Assembly: GCF_001704615.3 (NCBI RefSeq) | Contig: NZ_CP029396.2 | Location: forward strand, 248,001 to 312,000 | DNA from: Acinetobacter defluvii | Lineage (GTDB): Bacteria; Pseudomonadota; Gammaproteobacteria; Pseudomonadales; Moraxellaceae | Length of the DNA: 64,000 nt | Direction: 5' to 3' | In this document: piece by piece, positions 7,772 through 15,965 of the stretch | Layout of the letters: the number at the start of each line of letters is the position of its first letter | How positions within the stretch are numbered: the stretch's first letter is position 1 | Notes under the pieces: model-generated | The model's database searches: none | What the model saw: the letters and a program-made list of their open reading frames with translations, nothing else | Told to the model about the DNA's origin: nothing | Made by a program: the position numbers and the translations under genes

Positions 7772-7799
7772 ATTTAACATAATGGCTGTTATGCGAAAC
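7772..7799. other. pdif site 5 (XerD/XerC orientation)
   Basis: XerD-type half ATTTAACATAA (7772-7782), spacer TGGCTG, XerC-type half TTATGCGAAAC (7789-7799). Confidence 0.88.
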
Positions 7800-7847
7800 G
7801 AGATCTACCAGCTCTCGTTTTTTGTTATGGAAACTGCTAAAATTCAA

Positions 7848-7864
7848 ATACGCCATTGACGTAT
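7848..7864. promoter_or_regulatory. Short inverted repeat before the second HigB-type toxin
   Basis: ATACG and CGTAT flank a 7-bp centre, 9 bp upstream of the preferred toxin start. It is a weak candidate for the operator of this toxin-antitoxin pair. Confidence 0.35.
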
Positions 7865-7873
7865 AAAGAGTCC

Positions 7874-8194
7874 ATGTTATTTATTGAAACCAGCATCTTT
7901 ACCAAGCAAATTAAAGACCTTGTATCTGATGAGGAATATCGTCAACTTCAGCAAGATCTTTTGGTACAGCCTGATAGAGGTGACCTAATCAAGAATGGCG
8001 GTGGTATTCGCAAAGTACGTTGTGCTCAAGGTAACAAAGGGAAAAGTGGTGGGATACGGGTGATTTATTATTGGGTCACCGAGGATGATCAGATCTTTTT
8101 CTTAGTGGCTTATCCAAAATCAGTAAAAGATAATTTAACAGATAAGGAAACCGCCATTCTGCACCAACTCGTGAAGGAGCAATTTCATGGATAA
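7874..8194 (+). CDS. RelE/HigB2-like toxin
   Basis: About 106 residues starting MLFIETSIFTKQIKDLVSDEEYRQLQ. It carries the HigB2-type core LLVQPDRGDLIKNGGGIRKVR, and then GNKGKSGGIRVIYYWVTEDDQIFFLVAYPKS, which places conserved basic residues on the RelE fold. It should cleave mRNA at the ribosome. The ATG at 7874 is preferred over one 18 nt upstream, because the family begins at this point. It overlaps the antitoxin start by 8 nt. Confidence 0.88.
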   Translation: MLFIETSIFTKQIKDLVSDEEYRQLQQDLLVQPDRGDLIKNGGGIRKVRCAQGNKGKSGGIRVIYYWVTEDDQIFFLVAYPKSVKDNLTDKETAILHQLVKEQFHG

Positions 8195-8459
8195 CAACTT
8201 ATTTGATGACTTGGTTGCTTCAATCAAAGAAGCTGGAGCTATCAAACGTAAAGAAGTTAAAGCAAGCCGAGTTACAGAACTCGAATTGCCTGATATTAAA
8301 GAAGTACGTGAAAAAACTGGCTTGAGCCAAAATGAATTTGCTGCACGTCTACATATTAGCCCCCGTACCCTGCAAAATTGGGAACAGGGACGACGCTATC
8401 CAACTGGACCAGCAGCTACATTGATTCGAATTTTAGATGCTCACCCAAGCCTTATTTGA
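8187..8459 (+). CDS. HigA-type XRE-family antitoxin
   Basis: A 90-residue protein. Residues 45-85 form an XRE helix-turn-helix (VREKTGLSQNEFAARLHISPRTLQNWEQGRRYPTGPA), ending in the hydrophobic LIRILDAHPSLI tail typical of HigA antitoxins. It neutralises the upstream toxin and probably represses the operon. A strong terminator follows, and the T-run of that terminator is the insertion point of the third ISNCY copy. Confidence 0.88.
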   Translation: MDNNLFDDLVASIKEAGAIKRKEVKASRVTELELPDIKEVREKTGLSQNEFAARLHISPRTLQNWEQGRRYPTGPAATLIRILDAHPSLI

Positions 8460-8470
8460 AAAAATTACTT

Positions 8471-8500
8471 AAAAAATGGGAGCTTAAGGCTCCCATTTTT
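8471..8500 (+). terminator. Terminator of the HigB2/HigA-type module
   Basis: AAAATGGGAGC and GGCTCCCATTTTT form the stem. The final TTTTT (8496-8500) is duplicated on the far side of the IS at 9983-9987. Confidence 0.72.
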
Positions 8501-9982
8501 TGTTATTCCTAAGTAGAAATGTCCTACCTAATAACCAAATAGAAATGTCCTATATGGACAATTCCAAGTCAAGCACAGGATTTAGATTTCGTTCTTTGAT
8601 TGCTATTTTCTGTGCACGTCTGCTTGGCATCTTTTGAGAACGATTGCGTTTGTTTTGTTGTTTCAGTTCTTCATGCTGTTGTTGGATATGATTCAGAACA
8701 GCACCCAACCGTTTATTCTCAACAATCTCTCGCTGATTCAGCTGACTTAATTTATCGAAGAGGCTGTAATTGATCTTTCGGCCATCATGCATGAGGGCTA
8801 CAGTACCATCCGGGTATTCCAGGAACTCAAGATACTTACCGATCAACCTTTGATTTTCTTCGGTGTTTTCCAGGAGATATACGCATTTATCATAAGTAAT
8901 CGTCAGGCTATTCGTGACTCTGCGGGGTTCACGCCAAGTAAAAATATCATCTAATTCTTCGGCTGTTTCAGTGATAGGCCGATGTAGATCCTTAGGATTA
9001 AAAGCCATCTTGGCGAACTTCTGATTGAACTGCTCAATGAAGCAGGGTAGCCAGGCATTAGCTTGCTCAATCGAGCTGATACCTTCCAGACGCATCTCCT
9101 TGATCAGACGGTCCTGAAGGGTTCTGTTGGCACGTTCCACACGGCCTTTGGCCTGTGGTGAATTGGCGAAGATGATATCGATATTCAGGGTACTGAGTAC
9201 GCGTCCAAACTGGGTAATCTTGGTGTCTTTCTTGCTGCTTTGATTCACCCTGAAGACTGAATGTTTGTCGCTGTAAAATGCCAACGGCTTACCATGCTGC
9301 TCAACATACAAGCGTGTTGAAATCATATAATCAAAGGCTGATTCTGATTCACAGAAGCGTAAATGCTGCAATTTTCCTGTAGCATCATCGATAAACACCA
9401 GCAGACAGCATTTAGCAGCGCGTCCTTCAAACCAGTCATGATATGAGCCATCAATTTGGATCAGTTCACCAAAGCAATCCCGGTTGTAACGAGGCTGATA
9501 CGGGCGTTTCAGGCGCTTGGATCGAGGAATCCATAAGTCAGCTGCAATCATCCAGGAACGCAGGGTTTCTACTGAAAGATCGAATCCATGTACGGTGGTG
9601 AGCTTTTCATGCGCTAAAGTGGGTCCGAAACCATGGAGTTGGTCAGAAACAATATTGAGGCACTTGAGTCTGAGTTCTTCAGGAAGTTTGGAATTGCTGA
9701 TTTGGCCACGACCGGCATGGGCTAATGCAGCGGGACCTTGAGCTTTGTATTTCTGCAGTAAGCGTCTGATCTGACGTTCTGAAATATGAAGTAGCTGAGC
9801 AGCCTGGGATTGAGTTATGCGTTGATCGCAGATTTCCTGCAAGACCGACAATCGTTTAAGTTCTTTATCCGACATAGACACCAACATATCAAACCGTCCG
9901 CTAACGAAATTGCAAAAGTGCATATTCTAAAAGCGGACATTTTTACTTTGGAGAAACCAGACATTTCTATTTTGGAGTTACA
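8501..9982 (-). mobile_element. ISNCY (ISAjo2-like) element, copy 3
   Basis: 1482 bp, the same length as copy 1. It begins TGTTATTCC and ends GGAGTTACA, and is flanked by the 5-bp repeat TTTTT. It is inverted relative to copies 1 and 2, and its left (transposase-start) end again points at the XerC half of a pdif site (site 6), 5 bp away. Confidence 0.85.
8550..9923 (-). CDS. ISNCY-type DDE transposase (copy 3)
   Basis: 457 residues, colinear with copies 1 and 2 and with the same catalytic blocks (IDGSYHDW, YSDKHSV, GRVERANR). It differs at some 25 positions, for example SIEQANAWL for SIADANKWL and LLENTEENQRLIG for ILENSEENQRLGG. It is therefore an independently acquired relative rather than a recent duplicate. 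Confidence 0.9.
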   Translation of the reverse strand: MHFCNFVSGRFDMLVSMSDKELKRLSVLQEICDQRITQSQAAQLLHISERQIRRLLQKYKAQGPAALAHAGRGQISNSKLPEELRLKCLNIVSDQLHGFGPTLAHEKLTTVHGFDLSVETLRSWMIAADLWIPRSKRLKRPYQPRYNRDCFGELIQIDGSYHDWFEGRAAKCCLLVFIDDATGKLQHLRFCESESAFDYMISTRLYVEQHGKPLAFYSDKHSVFRVNQSSKKDTKITQFGRVLSTLNIDIIFANSPQAKGRVERANRTLQDRLIKEMRLEGISSIEQANAWLPCFIEQFNQKFAKMAFNPKDLHRPITETAEELDDIFTWREPRRVTNSLTITYDKCVYLLENTEENQRLIGKYLEFLEYPDGTVALMHDGRKINYSLFDKLSQLNQREIVENKRLGAVLNHIQQQHEELKQQNKRNRSQKMPSRRAQKIAIKERNLNPVLDLELSI

Positions 9983-9987
9983 TTTTT

Positions 9988-10015
9988 ATTTCGTATAAGG
10001 TGTATTATGTTAATT
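9988..10015. other. pdif site 6 (XerC/XerD orientation)
   Basis: XerC-type half ATTTCGTATAA (9988-9998), spacer GGTGTA, XerD-type half TTATGTTAATT (10005-10015). It opens the msr(E)-mph(E) module. Confidence 0.92.
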
Positions 10016-10229
10016 TTAGAAAATCTTCACTACTATTATTTTAAAATAAGCCTTATATCCAAGCATAAAACAAGGTTGTCTAGACTTCTTTTAACAGTAA
10101 AGTTATCATAAAACTGAATTTTATTTTTTAGGTAAGTTTATGCATTCTATCCGCATTCGTTAAGACACAACTATTTGCATAGTGACACTATTTTATAATG
10201 GTGGGCTTTTGTTGTGTCTTTAAGAATAT

Positions 10230-10286
10230 ATGCGGATATATAAAGTAAAAGTATGCTTAATTTATAAGTATGCTTTTAGTGCATAG
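10230..10286 (+). CDS. Short leader ORF upstream of msr(E)
   Basis: An 18-codon frame starting ATG-CGG-ATA and ending in TAG, located 25 nt before a strong terminator hairpin and about 150 nt before msr(E). A -10-like TATAAT lies at 10194-10199. Leader peptides that stall ribosomes in the presence of macrolides control several ABC-F and erm genes, so a regulatory role is plausible. There is no clear ribosome-binding site, so this is a hypothesis based on position. Confidence 0.4.
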   Translation: MRIYKVKVCLIYKYAFSA

Positions 10287-10310
10287 TTTCCAGTTATAAC
10301 TTAATTGACT

Positions 10311-10349
10311 AGCTATTTGTCCACCCTGTGGATGAATAGCTTTTTTTTT
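10311..10349 (+). terminator. Intrinsic terminator (probable attenuator) in the msr(E) leader
   Basis: AGCTATTTGTCCAC pairs with GTGGATGAATAGCT over 14 positions (two of them G-U) around a CCT loop, followed by nine T residues. It sits 90 nt upstream of msr(E) with no complete resistance gene before it, the arrangement expected of a transcription attenuator. Confidence 0.7.
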
Positions 10350-10438
10350 GGGAGGACACTGTGATGCTAGCTTTTGTTTTCACCTAAATCCTGTTTGCTG
10401 CATAAAAAATTTCAAGAGCTAAACAGGAGTAAATAAAA

Positions 10439-11914
10439 ATGAGTTTAATTATTAAAGCGAGAAACATACGCTTGGATTATGCTGGGCGTGATGTTTTGGA
10501 TATTGATGAATTGGAAATTCACTCTTATGACCGTATTGGTCTTGTGGGTGATAACGGAGCAGGAAAGAGTAGTTTACTCAAAGTACTTAATGGCGAAATT
10601 GTTTTAGCCGAAGCGACATTACAGCGTTTTGGTGATTTTGCACATATCAGCCAACTGGGCGGAATCGAAATAGAAACGGTCGAAGACCGGGCAATGTTAT
10701 CTCGCCTTGGTGTTTCCAATGTACAAAACGACACAATGAGTGGCGGAGAGGAAACTCGTGCAAAAATTGCTGCCGCATTTTCCCAACAAGTACATGGCAT
10801 TCTAGCGGATGAACCAACCAGCCACCTTGATCTCAATGGAATAGATCTACTTATTGGTCAACTTAAAGCATTTGATGGAGCATTACTTGTTATCAGTCAT
10901 GACCGATATTTTCTTGATATGGTTGTAGACAAGATATGGGAGTTAAAAGACGGTAAAATTACGGAATATTGGGGTGGTTACTCGGATTACTTGCGTCAAA
11001 AAGAAGAAGAGCGACAACACCAAGCCGTAGAATATGAGCTGATGATGAAGGAACGGGAGCGATTAGAATCTGCTGTGCAAGAAAAACGCCAGCAAGCTAA
11101 TCGATTAGACAATAAGAAAAAAGGAGAAAAATCCAAAAACTCTACCGAAAGTGCTGGACGACTTGGGCATGCAAAAATGACTGGCACCAAGCAAAGAAAA
11201 CTGTATCAGGCAGCTAAGAGTATGGAAAAGCGTTTGGCTGCATTAGAAGATATTCAAGCACCAGAGCATTTGCGTTCTATTCGTTTTCGTCAAAGTTCAG
11301 CCCTAGAACTGCACAATAAGTTCCCGATTACGGCAGATGGTCTGAGCTTAAAATTTGGTAGCCGTACTATCTTTGATGACGCTAACTTTATAATACCGCT
11401 TGGCGCTAAAGTCGCTATAACTGGATCGAATGGAACAGGGAAAACGTCCTTGTTAAAAATGATATCAGAACGTGCTGATGGATTAACCATATCTCCAAAA
11501 GCTGAAATTGGCTACTTTACACAAACAGGATATAAATTTAACACGCATAAATCTGTGCTCTCCTTTATGCAGGAAGAGTGCGAGTACACAGTTGCGGAAA
11601 TTCGTGCAGTATTGGCTTCAATGGGGATCGGAGCGAATGATATTCAAAAAAACTTATCCGACTTATCGGGAGGTGAAATCATCAAACTGCTTTTATCCAA
11701 AATGCTTTTAGGAAAATATAATATTTTGCTTATGGATGAACCAGGAAACTATCTTGACCTAAAAAGTATTGCCGCATTAGAAACAATGATGAAGTCCTAT
11801 GCAGGAACTATTATCTTCGTATCTCATGACAAGCAATTGGTCGATAATATTGCTGACATTATCTACGAGATCAAAGACCACAAAATCATCAAGACTTTTG
11901 AGAGAGATTGTTAA
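10439..11914 (+). CDS. msr(E): Msr(E) ABC-F ribosomal protection protein
   Basis: 491 residues, the expected length. It has two ATP-binding cassettes. The first has Walker [10 protein letters not shown] (about residue 37), signature MSGGEETR and Walker [12 protein letters not shown]; the second has [17 protein letters not shown] and [11 protein letters not shown]. The two are joined by a long charged linker (about residues 180-270) that reaches the peptidyl-transferase centre. No membrane domain is present, as expected for ABC-F proteins that dislodge macrolides and streptogramin B from the 50S subunit. It forms a tandem pair with mph(E), 55 nt downstream, inside a pdif module; this association is well known in Acinetobacter plasmids. 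Confidence 0.97.
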   Translation: MSLIIKARNIRLDYAGRDVLDIDELEIHSYDRIGLVGDNGAGKSSLLKVLNGEIVLAEATLQRFGDFAHISQLGGIEIETVEDRAMLSRLGVSNVQNDTMSGGEETRAKIAAAFSQQVHGILADEPTSHLDLNGIDLLIGQLKAFDGALLVISHDRYFLDMVVDKIWELKDGKITEYWGGYSDYLRQKEEERQHQAVEYELMMKERERLESAVQEKRQQANRLDNKKKGEKSKNSTESAGRLGHAKMTGTKQRKLYQAAKSMEKRLAALEDIQAPEHLRSIRFRQSSALELHNKFPITADGLSLKFGSRTIFDDANFIIPLGAKVAITGSNGTGKTSLLKMISERADGLTISPKAEIGYFTQTGYKFNTHKSVLSFMQEECEYTVAEIRAVLASMGIGANDIQKNLSDLSGGEIIKLLLSKMLLGKYNILLMDEPGNYLDLKSIAALETMMKSYAGTIIFVSHDKQLVDNIADIIYEIKDHKIIKTFERDC

Positions 11915-11969
11915 TGATAGCCAATCTAATCCGAACATTAATTATTGAACTCTTTAAAGGAAATTAAAA

Positions 11970-12854
11970 ATGACAATTCAAGATATTCAATCACTTGCTG
12001 AAGCACACGGCTTGTTGCTTACGGACAAAATGAATTTCAATGAAATGGGCATTGATTTTAAGGTCGTTTTTGCTCTTGATACAAAGGGGCAACAATGGTT
12101 GCTGCGTATTCCTCGTCGTGATGGCATGAGGGAACAAATCAAGAAAGAAAAACGCATTTTAGAATTGGTAAAAAAACATCTTTCTGTAGAGGTTCCTGAT
12201 TGGAGAATTTCATCTACAGAATTAGTGGCTTATCCCATACTTAAAGATAATCCTGTTTTAAATTTGGATGCTGAAACCTATGAAATAATTTGGAATATGG
12301 ACAAAGATAGCCCGAAATACATAACATCTTTGGCAAAAACCTTATTTGAAATCCATAGTATTCCTGAAAAAGAAGTTCGGGAAAATGATTTGAAAATTAT
12401 GAAACCTTCAGATTTAAGACCTGAAATAGCAAACAATTTGCAGTTAGTAAAATCTGAAATTGGTATAAGTGAGCAATTGGAAACCCGCTACAGAAAATGG
12501 TTGGATAATGATGTTCTATGGGCAGATTTCACCCAATTTATACATGGCGATTTATATGCTGGGCATGTACTAGCTTCAAAGGATGGAGCTGTTTCAGGCG
12601 TTATTGATTGGTCAACAGCCCATATAGATGACCCAGCGATTGATTTTGCTGGGCATGTAACTTTGTTTGGAGAAGAAAGCCTCAAAACTCTAATCATCGA
12701 GTATGAAAAACTAGGGGGTAAAGTTTGGAATAAACTATATGAACAGACTTTAGAAAGAGCAGCGGCCTCTCCTTTGATGTATGGTTTATTTGCCTTAGAA
12801 ACTCAAAATGAAAGCCTTATCGTTGGAGCAAAAGCTCAGTTGGGAGTTATATAA
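11970..12854 (+). CDS. mph(E): Mph(E) macrolide 2'-phosphotransferase
   Basis: 294 residues, the standard length. The aminoglycoside-phosphotransferase-like fold shows the catalytic loop FIHGDLYAGHVLASKDG (about residues 190-206) and the metal-binding SGVIDWSTAHIDDPAIDFAGH. It inactivates 14- and 15-membered macrolides by phosphorylating the desosamine 2'-OH using GTP. It is preceded by a GGAAATT-type ribosome-binding site and is probably co-transcribed with msr(E). The pair gives combined target protection and drug inactivation. Confidence 0.97.
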   Translation: MTIQDIQSLAEAHGLLLTDKMNFNEMGIDFKVVFALDTKGQQWLLRIPRRDGMREQIKKEKRILELVKKHLSVEVPDWRISSTELVAYPILKDNPVLNLDAETYEIIWNMDKDSPKYITSLAKTLFEIHSIPEKEVRENDLKIMKPSDLRPEIANNLQLVKSEIGISEQLETRYRKWLDNDVLWADFTQFIHGDLYAGHVLASKDGAVSGVIDWSTAHIDDPAIDFAGHVTLFGEESLKTLIIEYEKLGGKVWNKLYEQTLERAAASPLMYGLFALETQNESLIVGAKAQLGVI

Positions 12855-12965
12855 TTTAAAAATATGATTGCTGAGAACTGCCTTGTTTTGAAACTTGGTT
12901 GGCTTTAATTAGTTTTTAGTATTCTTTATAGAAAATGCCTCGATCAAGGGGCATTTCTAACAATC

Positions 12966-12993
12966 ATTTAACATAAAATTTCTTATGTGAAGT
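12966..12993. other. pdif site 7 (XerD/XerC orientation)
   Basis: XerD-type half ATTTAACATAA (12966-12976), spacer AATTTC, diverged XerC-type half TTATGTGAAGT (12983-12993). It closes the msr(E)-mph(E) module. Confidence 0.82.
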
Positions 12994-13043
12994 AACCTGA
13001 ATGCAGCGGTGCCCCATTGGGGGCGCGTTGAGATAAGCCTCTT

Positions 13044-13646
13044 TTAGATAACTTTAGCAACTCGATAGACAGTTGCAACTCCACAATTCACTGCTTTGGC
13101 AATTTCTTCCTTAGTCATATTGCCAACTACTAGCAATTCTTTTATTCGTTTATGTTTAGCCTCATTTGCCTTCTTGCCTGTTGGTTTGTAACCCGAACGT
13201 GCCAGGCCCTGCTTAATACGTTCTATACGTTTCTCATTGTCTAGGCGGGCCATTGTTGCCAGAAGATCAATCAACATATTGTTGATGAGTTCCAAGATTG
13301 AATGAGTAATGCTGTCACTGGTTTGAATCATTTGGTAGGTAGTAGGAAGATCTGCTACGACTAAACGAAGTCCCTTCTCCTGGATCCTGCGCTTCAGCTC
13401 TTGAAAATCTCGTTGGGTTAGGCGTGATAAGCGGTCAATACTTTCAACTAACAATGTGTCACCTTGATTTGCTTCTGACAGTAGCTTATTCAATTCAGGT
13501 CGGTCTAACTTCGTACCACTATAGTTTTCCACGTACACAATGGTTTCACCCAAATTCAAGTTTTGGTTTAGATCCTGAAGAATCTGCAAAGCCCTTTCTG
13601 CATCTTGATCTTTAGTTGAAGCTCGTAGATAAATACGTGTATTCAT
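13044..13646 (-). CDS. Serine recombinase (resolvase/invertase family)
   Basis: About 200 residues. The catalytic domain begins TRIYLRASTKDQDAERALQ, where Ser10 is the predicted nucleophile, and continues with GDTLLVESIDRLSRLTQRDF. A long helix E follows (LLATMARLDNEKRIERIKQGL). The C-terminal helix-turn-helix (TKEEIAKAVNCGVATVYRVAKV) binds the crossover site. I start at the ATG at 13646, because the YLRAST motif normally falls within the first ten residues. The upstream region holds three inverted-repeat pairs that resemble its res site. It may resolve plasmid multimers or belong to a lost transposon. Confidence 0.88.
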   Translation of the reverse strand: MNTRIYLRASTKDQDAERALQILQDLNQNLNLGETIVYVENYSGTKLDRPELNKLLSEANQGDTLLVESIDRLSRLTQRDFQELKRRIQEKGLRLVVADLPTTYQMIQTSDSITHSILELINNMLIDLLATMARLDNEKRIERIKQGLARSGYKPTGKKANEAKHKRIKELLVVGNMTKEEIAKAVNCGVATVYRVAKVI

Positions 13647-13650
13647 TTCT

Positions 13651-13770
13651 ATCATTTAATCTTAATTCTATTAGATTAATGATAATACTATCATTTAATT
13701 ATTGCATTAAGTCTAATGATAGATATTGTATGCGATTTGGCTCGCTATCATTCAGGTATAGTCTTTTGAT
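13651..13770. other. Probable res site of the serine recombinase
   Basis: Three spaced dyads precede the recombinase gene: ATCATTTAATCT with AGATTAATGAT (13651-13683), ATCATTTAAT with TCTAATGAT (13690-13720), and ATCATTCAGG with TTTTGAT (13747-13770). Tn3-type res sites consist of three such subsites of about 28-34 bp next to the resolvase gene. Assignment rests on symmetry and position. Confidence 0.55.
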
Positions 13771-13807
13771 AGACTGCTTGTTTGCGGAATGTTCCGATTT
13801 GAACCAC

Positions 13808-14880
13808 GCAGATTCAAATCCCAAGTGCAACACATTTGTAGTCAGTTGAAAAAGTTAGGTGTATTCATAGAATCATTAGACTTTTTCAACTCGCAATTGG
13901 AAAGCACACAATGAAGAAATACACCCAACTCTCTCAAGATGAAAGATACGAAATTTATGCTACTTTGAAAAGTAAAAGTTCAATCGCCTCCCTTGCTCGG
14001 GAGTTAGGACGTTCACGATCAACCATCTACCGTGAATTAAAAAGAAATACTGGACAACGTGGATATAGAGCTCAACAGGCAGCTAAATTTGCAAGTCAAA
14101 GACGGTATCGTCCTTCATCATCAATGACAGCATTTGCCTTCGCTTATATTGATTATTTGATTGGTTTGGACTGGTCACCAGAACAAATTTCAGGTGCTTT
14201 AACACAACGCGGTTGGCTGGATGTACCTTCACATGAGTGGATTTACCAGTACATTTATCAAGATAAATCAAAAGGCGGTAAACTTCATCTACACTTAAGG
14301 CATCAGAAGAAATATCGAAAACGCGGTTACAAAAACACGGATCGTAGGGGTCAAATCATTGATAAAACAAGTATTCACTGCCGAGACCAGGTCATTGATC
14401 AACGACAACGTTTAGGAGATTTCGAAGGTGACACGGTGATTGGTAAACATCATAAAGGTGCTTTATTGACTCTCGTTGATCGAAAGAGCCTGTATGTACA
14501 TATTGTTCATTTAGGGCCAACGAGAGCATCCTCTCAAACGATTACTTGTGCATTAGATCGTTTACAAATGAGCCATGCTTATAGTGTAACATTTGATAAT
14601 GGCAAAGAATTTTCCGAACACAAAAGAATTACTGATGTTGGCATAGAGACGTATTTTGCTGATCCTTACAAGTCTATTCAACGAGCAAGGAATGAAAATA
14701 CGAATGGTTTAATCCGTCAATATCTGCCAAAATCATCATCGTTTGATGACGTGTCAAACGAACAAATAGAGCAGATAGAATTTGCACTCAACCATCGTCC
14801 TAGAAAAACACTAGGTTGGTATACACCGAGTGAAGTTATGGCTGGTTTTTATACTGTTGCACTTGCCGCTTGAATCCGCC
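13808..14880 (+). mobile_element. IS30-family element
   Basis: About 1.07 kb. The left end GCAGATTCAAATCCC plus AAGTGCAAC matches the complement of the right end (14857-14880), GTTGCACTTGCC plus GCTTGAATCCGC. A leader hairpin (GTTGAAAAAGT ... ACTTTTTCAAC) lies between the left end and the transposase gene. The right end stops 6 nt from the adeS stop codon. Confidence 0.8.
13911..14873 (+). CDS. IS30-family transposase
   Basis: 320 residues. The N-terminal HTH (YTQLSQDERYEIYATL, then SIASLARELGRSRSTIYRELKRN) and the DDE core GDFEGDTVIGKHHKGALLTLVDRKS, VTFDNGKEFSEH and NENTNGLIRQYLPK are diagnostic of IS30. It resembles the ISAba125 group common in Acinetobacter. The gene is intact and its stop lies in the right terminal repeat. 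Confidence 0.93.
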   Translation: MKKYTQLSQDERYEIYATLKSKSSIASLARELGRSRSTIYRELKRNTGQRGYRAQQAAKFASQRRYRPSSSMTAFAFAYIDYLIGLDWSPEQISGALTQRGWLDVPSHEWIYQYIYQDKSKGGKLHLHLRHQKKYRKRGYKNTDRRGQIIDKTSIHCRDQVIDQRQRLGDFEGDTVIGKHHKGALLTLVDRKSLYVHIVHLGPTRASSQTITCALDRLQMSHAYSVTFDNGKEFSEHKRITDVGIETYFADPYKSIQRARNENTNGLIRQYLPKSSSFDDVSNEQIEQIEFALNHRPRKTLGWYTPSEVMAGFYTVALAA

Positions 14881-14885
14881 TTTTA

Positions 14886-15965
14886 TTATTCGAAGTTTAT
14901 CCTAATAGTAAATACACTTTTAGAATTCCTATTTTCATACTGAATGGTTCCATGATGAGCATTAATAATTGCATTAACAACAGCTAGCCCTAAACCAGTT
15001 CCGCCAAATGCTTTATTTCTTGAGTCTTCTATCCTGAAAAAAGGTTTAAATAGTTCTTCTTGATATTCCATAGAAATACCTGGCCCGTCATCTTGTATCA
15101 TTAATGTCCATATATGTCGTTGAACAAATGATGTAATACTTAGTAAGCCTGGATTGGCATAGCGTATAGCATTATCTACTAAAGCAATTAATACCTGTTC
15201 CATTCGGCGACTATCACAATACACTATGTCATCTGATACTTCAGAGTGAATAGTAATTTTAGCTTCCTCTAATTTCTCACTAAACATTAAAATAATTTTT
15301 GATACGCTTTTTTGGAAATTGGTTGGCTCTATATTTAACTTAAGCTGTTGATTCTCAATTAAACTTAATACTCTCAGATCCTCAACCAAATACGATAACC
15401 CTTCAGTCTGGTTTAGTAGACTTTTCATTAGAGCGGGACTAGGCTCAAATACATTATCGACAATACCCTGTAGTCGGCCTTGAAGAATTGTAACTGGAGT
15501 ACGTAATTCATGTGCTATCGCTGCATTCCACACATGAGCATTTTTTATTGAAACTTCAAGTTTATGGGCCATATCATTAAAATTATCTATAAGCTCTGAA
15601 ATTTCAGCATTTACATATTTATTGTTTTCAACTCTTGCTGTTAAATCCCCTTGACTAATTTTTTGAGTTGCTACGGCTATAGATTCAATTGGTCTAACAA
15701 ATCGTTGAGAAAGCCGTATTCCTAAAAAAATAGATAAGAAAAATCCTATAATTAATACTATTAGTAACCAAACTAAGTCTAATAAATGAAGATAAGGCCA
15801 GTTCTGCCCAAGTTTTTCCCATGTAACTAATTTCGCTTCAATGGCAATGGCATAAATTAAATAACCAAAAGTTAAAGTAAAAAAAGTAATACTAAAATTC
15901 AAAATACTGAATGTAATAATTAGCTGTTTACTAATTTTAATTTTAATTTTACTTTTACTTTTCAT
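14886..15965 (-). CDS. adeS: AdeS-like sensor histidine kinase
   Basis: 359 residues, close to AdeS. There are two membrane spans (about residues 15-37 and 60-84) flanking a short periplasmic loop. An HAMP domain follows (RLSQRFVRPIESIAVATQKISQGDL). The dimerisation H-box is IAHELRTPVTILQGRL, with the phospho-accepting His near residue 152. The ATPase domain shows DNAIRYA, DDGPGIS and GGTGLGLAVV. It overlaps adeR by 11 nt and should phosphorylate it, thereby controlling the divergent pump operon. The IS30 right end lies just beyond its stop. Orthology to chromosomal adeS is judged from overall resemblance and gene order. Confidence 0.87.
   Translation of the reverse strand: MKSKSKIKIKISKQLIITFSILNFSITFFTLTFGYLIYAIAIEAKLVTWEKLGQNWPYLHLLDLVWLLIVLIIGFFLSIFLGIRLSQRFVRPIESIAVATQKISQGDLTARVENNKYVNAEISELIDNFNDMAHKLEVSIKNAHVWNAAIAHELRTPVTILQGRLQGIVDNVFEPSPALMKSLLNQTEGLSYLVEDLRVLSLIENQQLKLNIEPTNFQKSVSKIILMFSEKLEEAKITIHSEVSDDIVYCDSRRMEQVLIALVDNAIRYANPGLLSITSFVQRHIWTLMIQDDGPGISMEYQEELFKPFFRIEDSRNKAFGGTGLGLAVVNAIINAHHGTIQYENRNSKSVFTIRINFE

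Noticed and set aside
9810..9998. 62-codon frame crossing the end of ISNCY copy 3 and pdif site 6
   Set aside because: It is the complement of the transposase N-terminus and IS end; the same shadow appears at 2101-2289.
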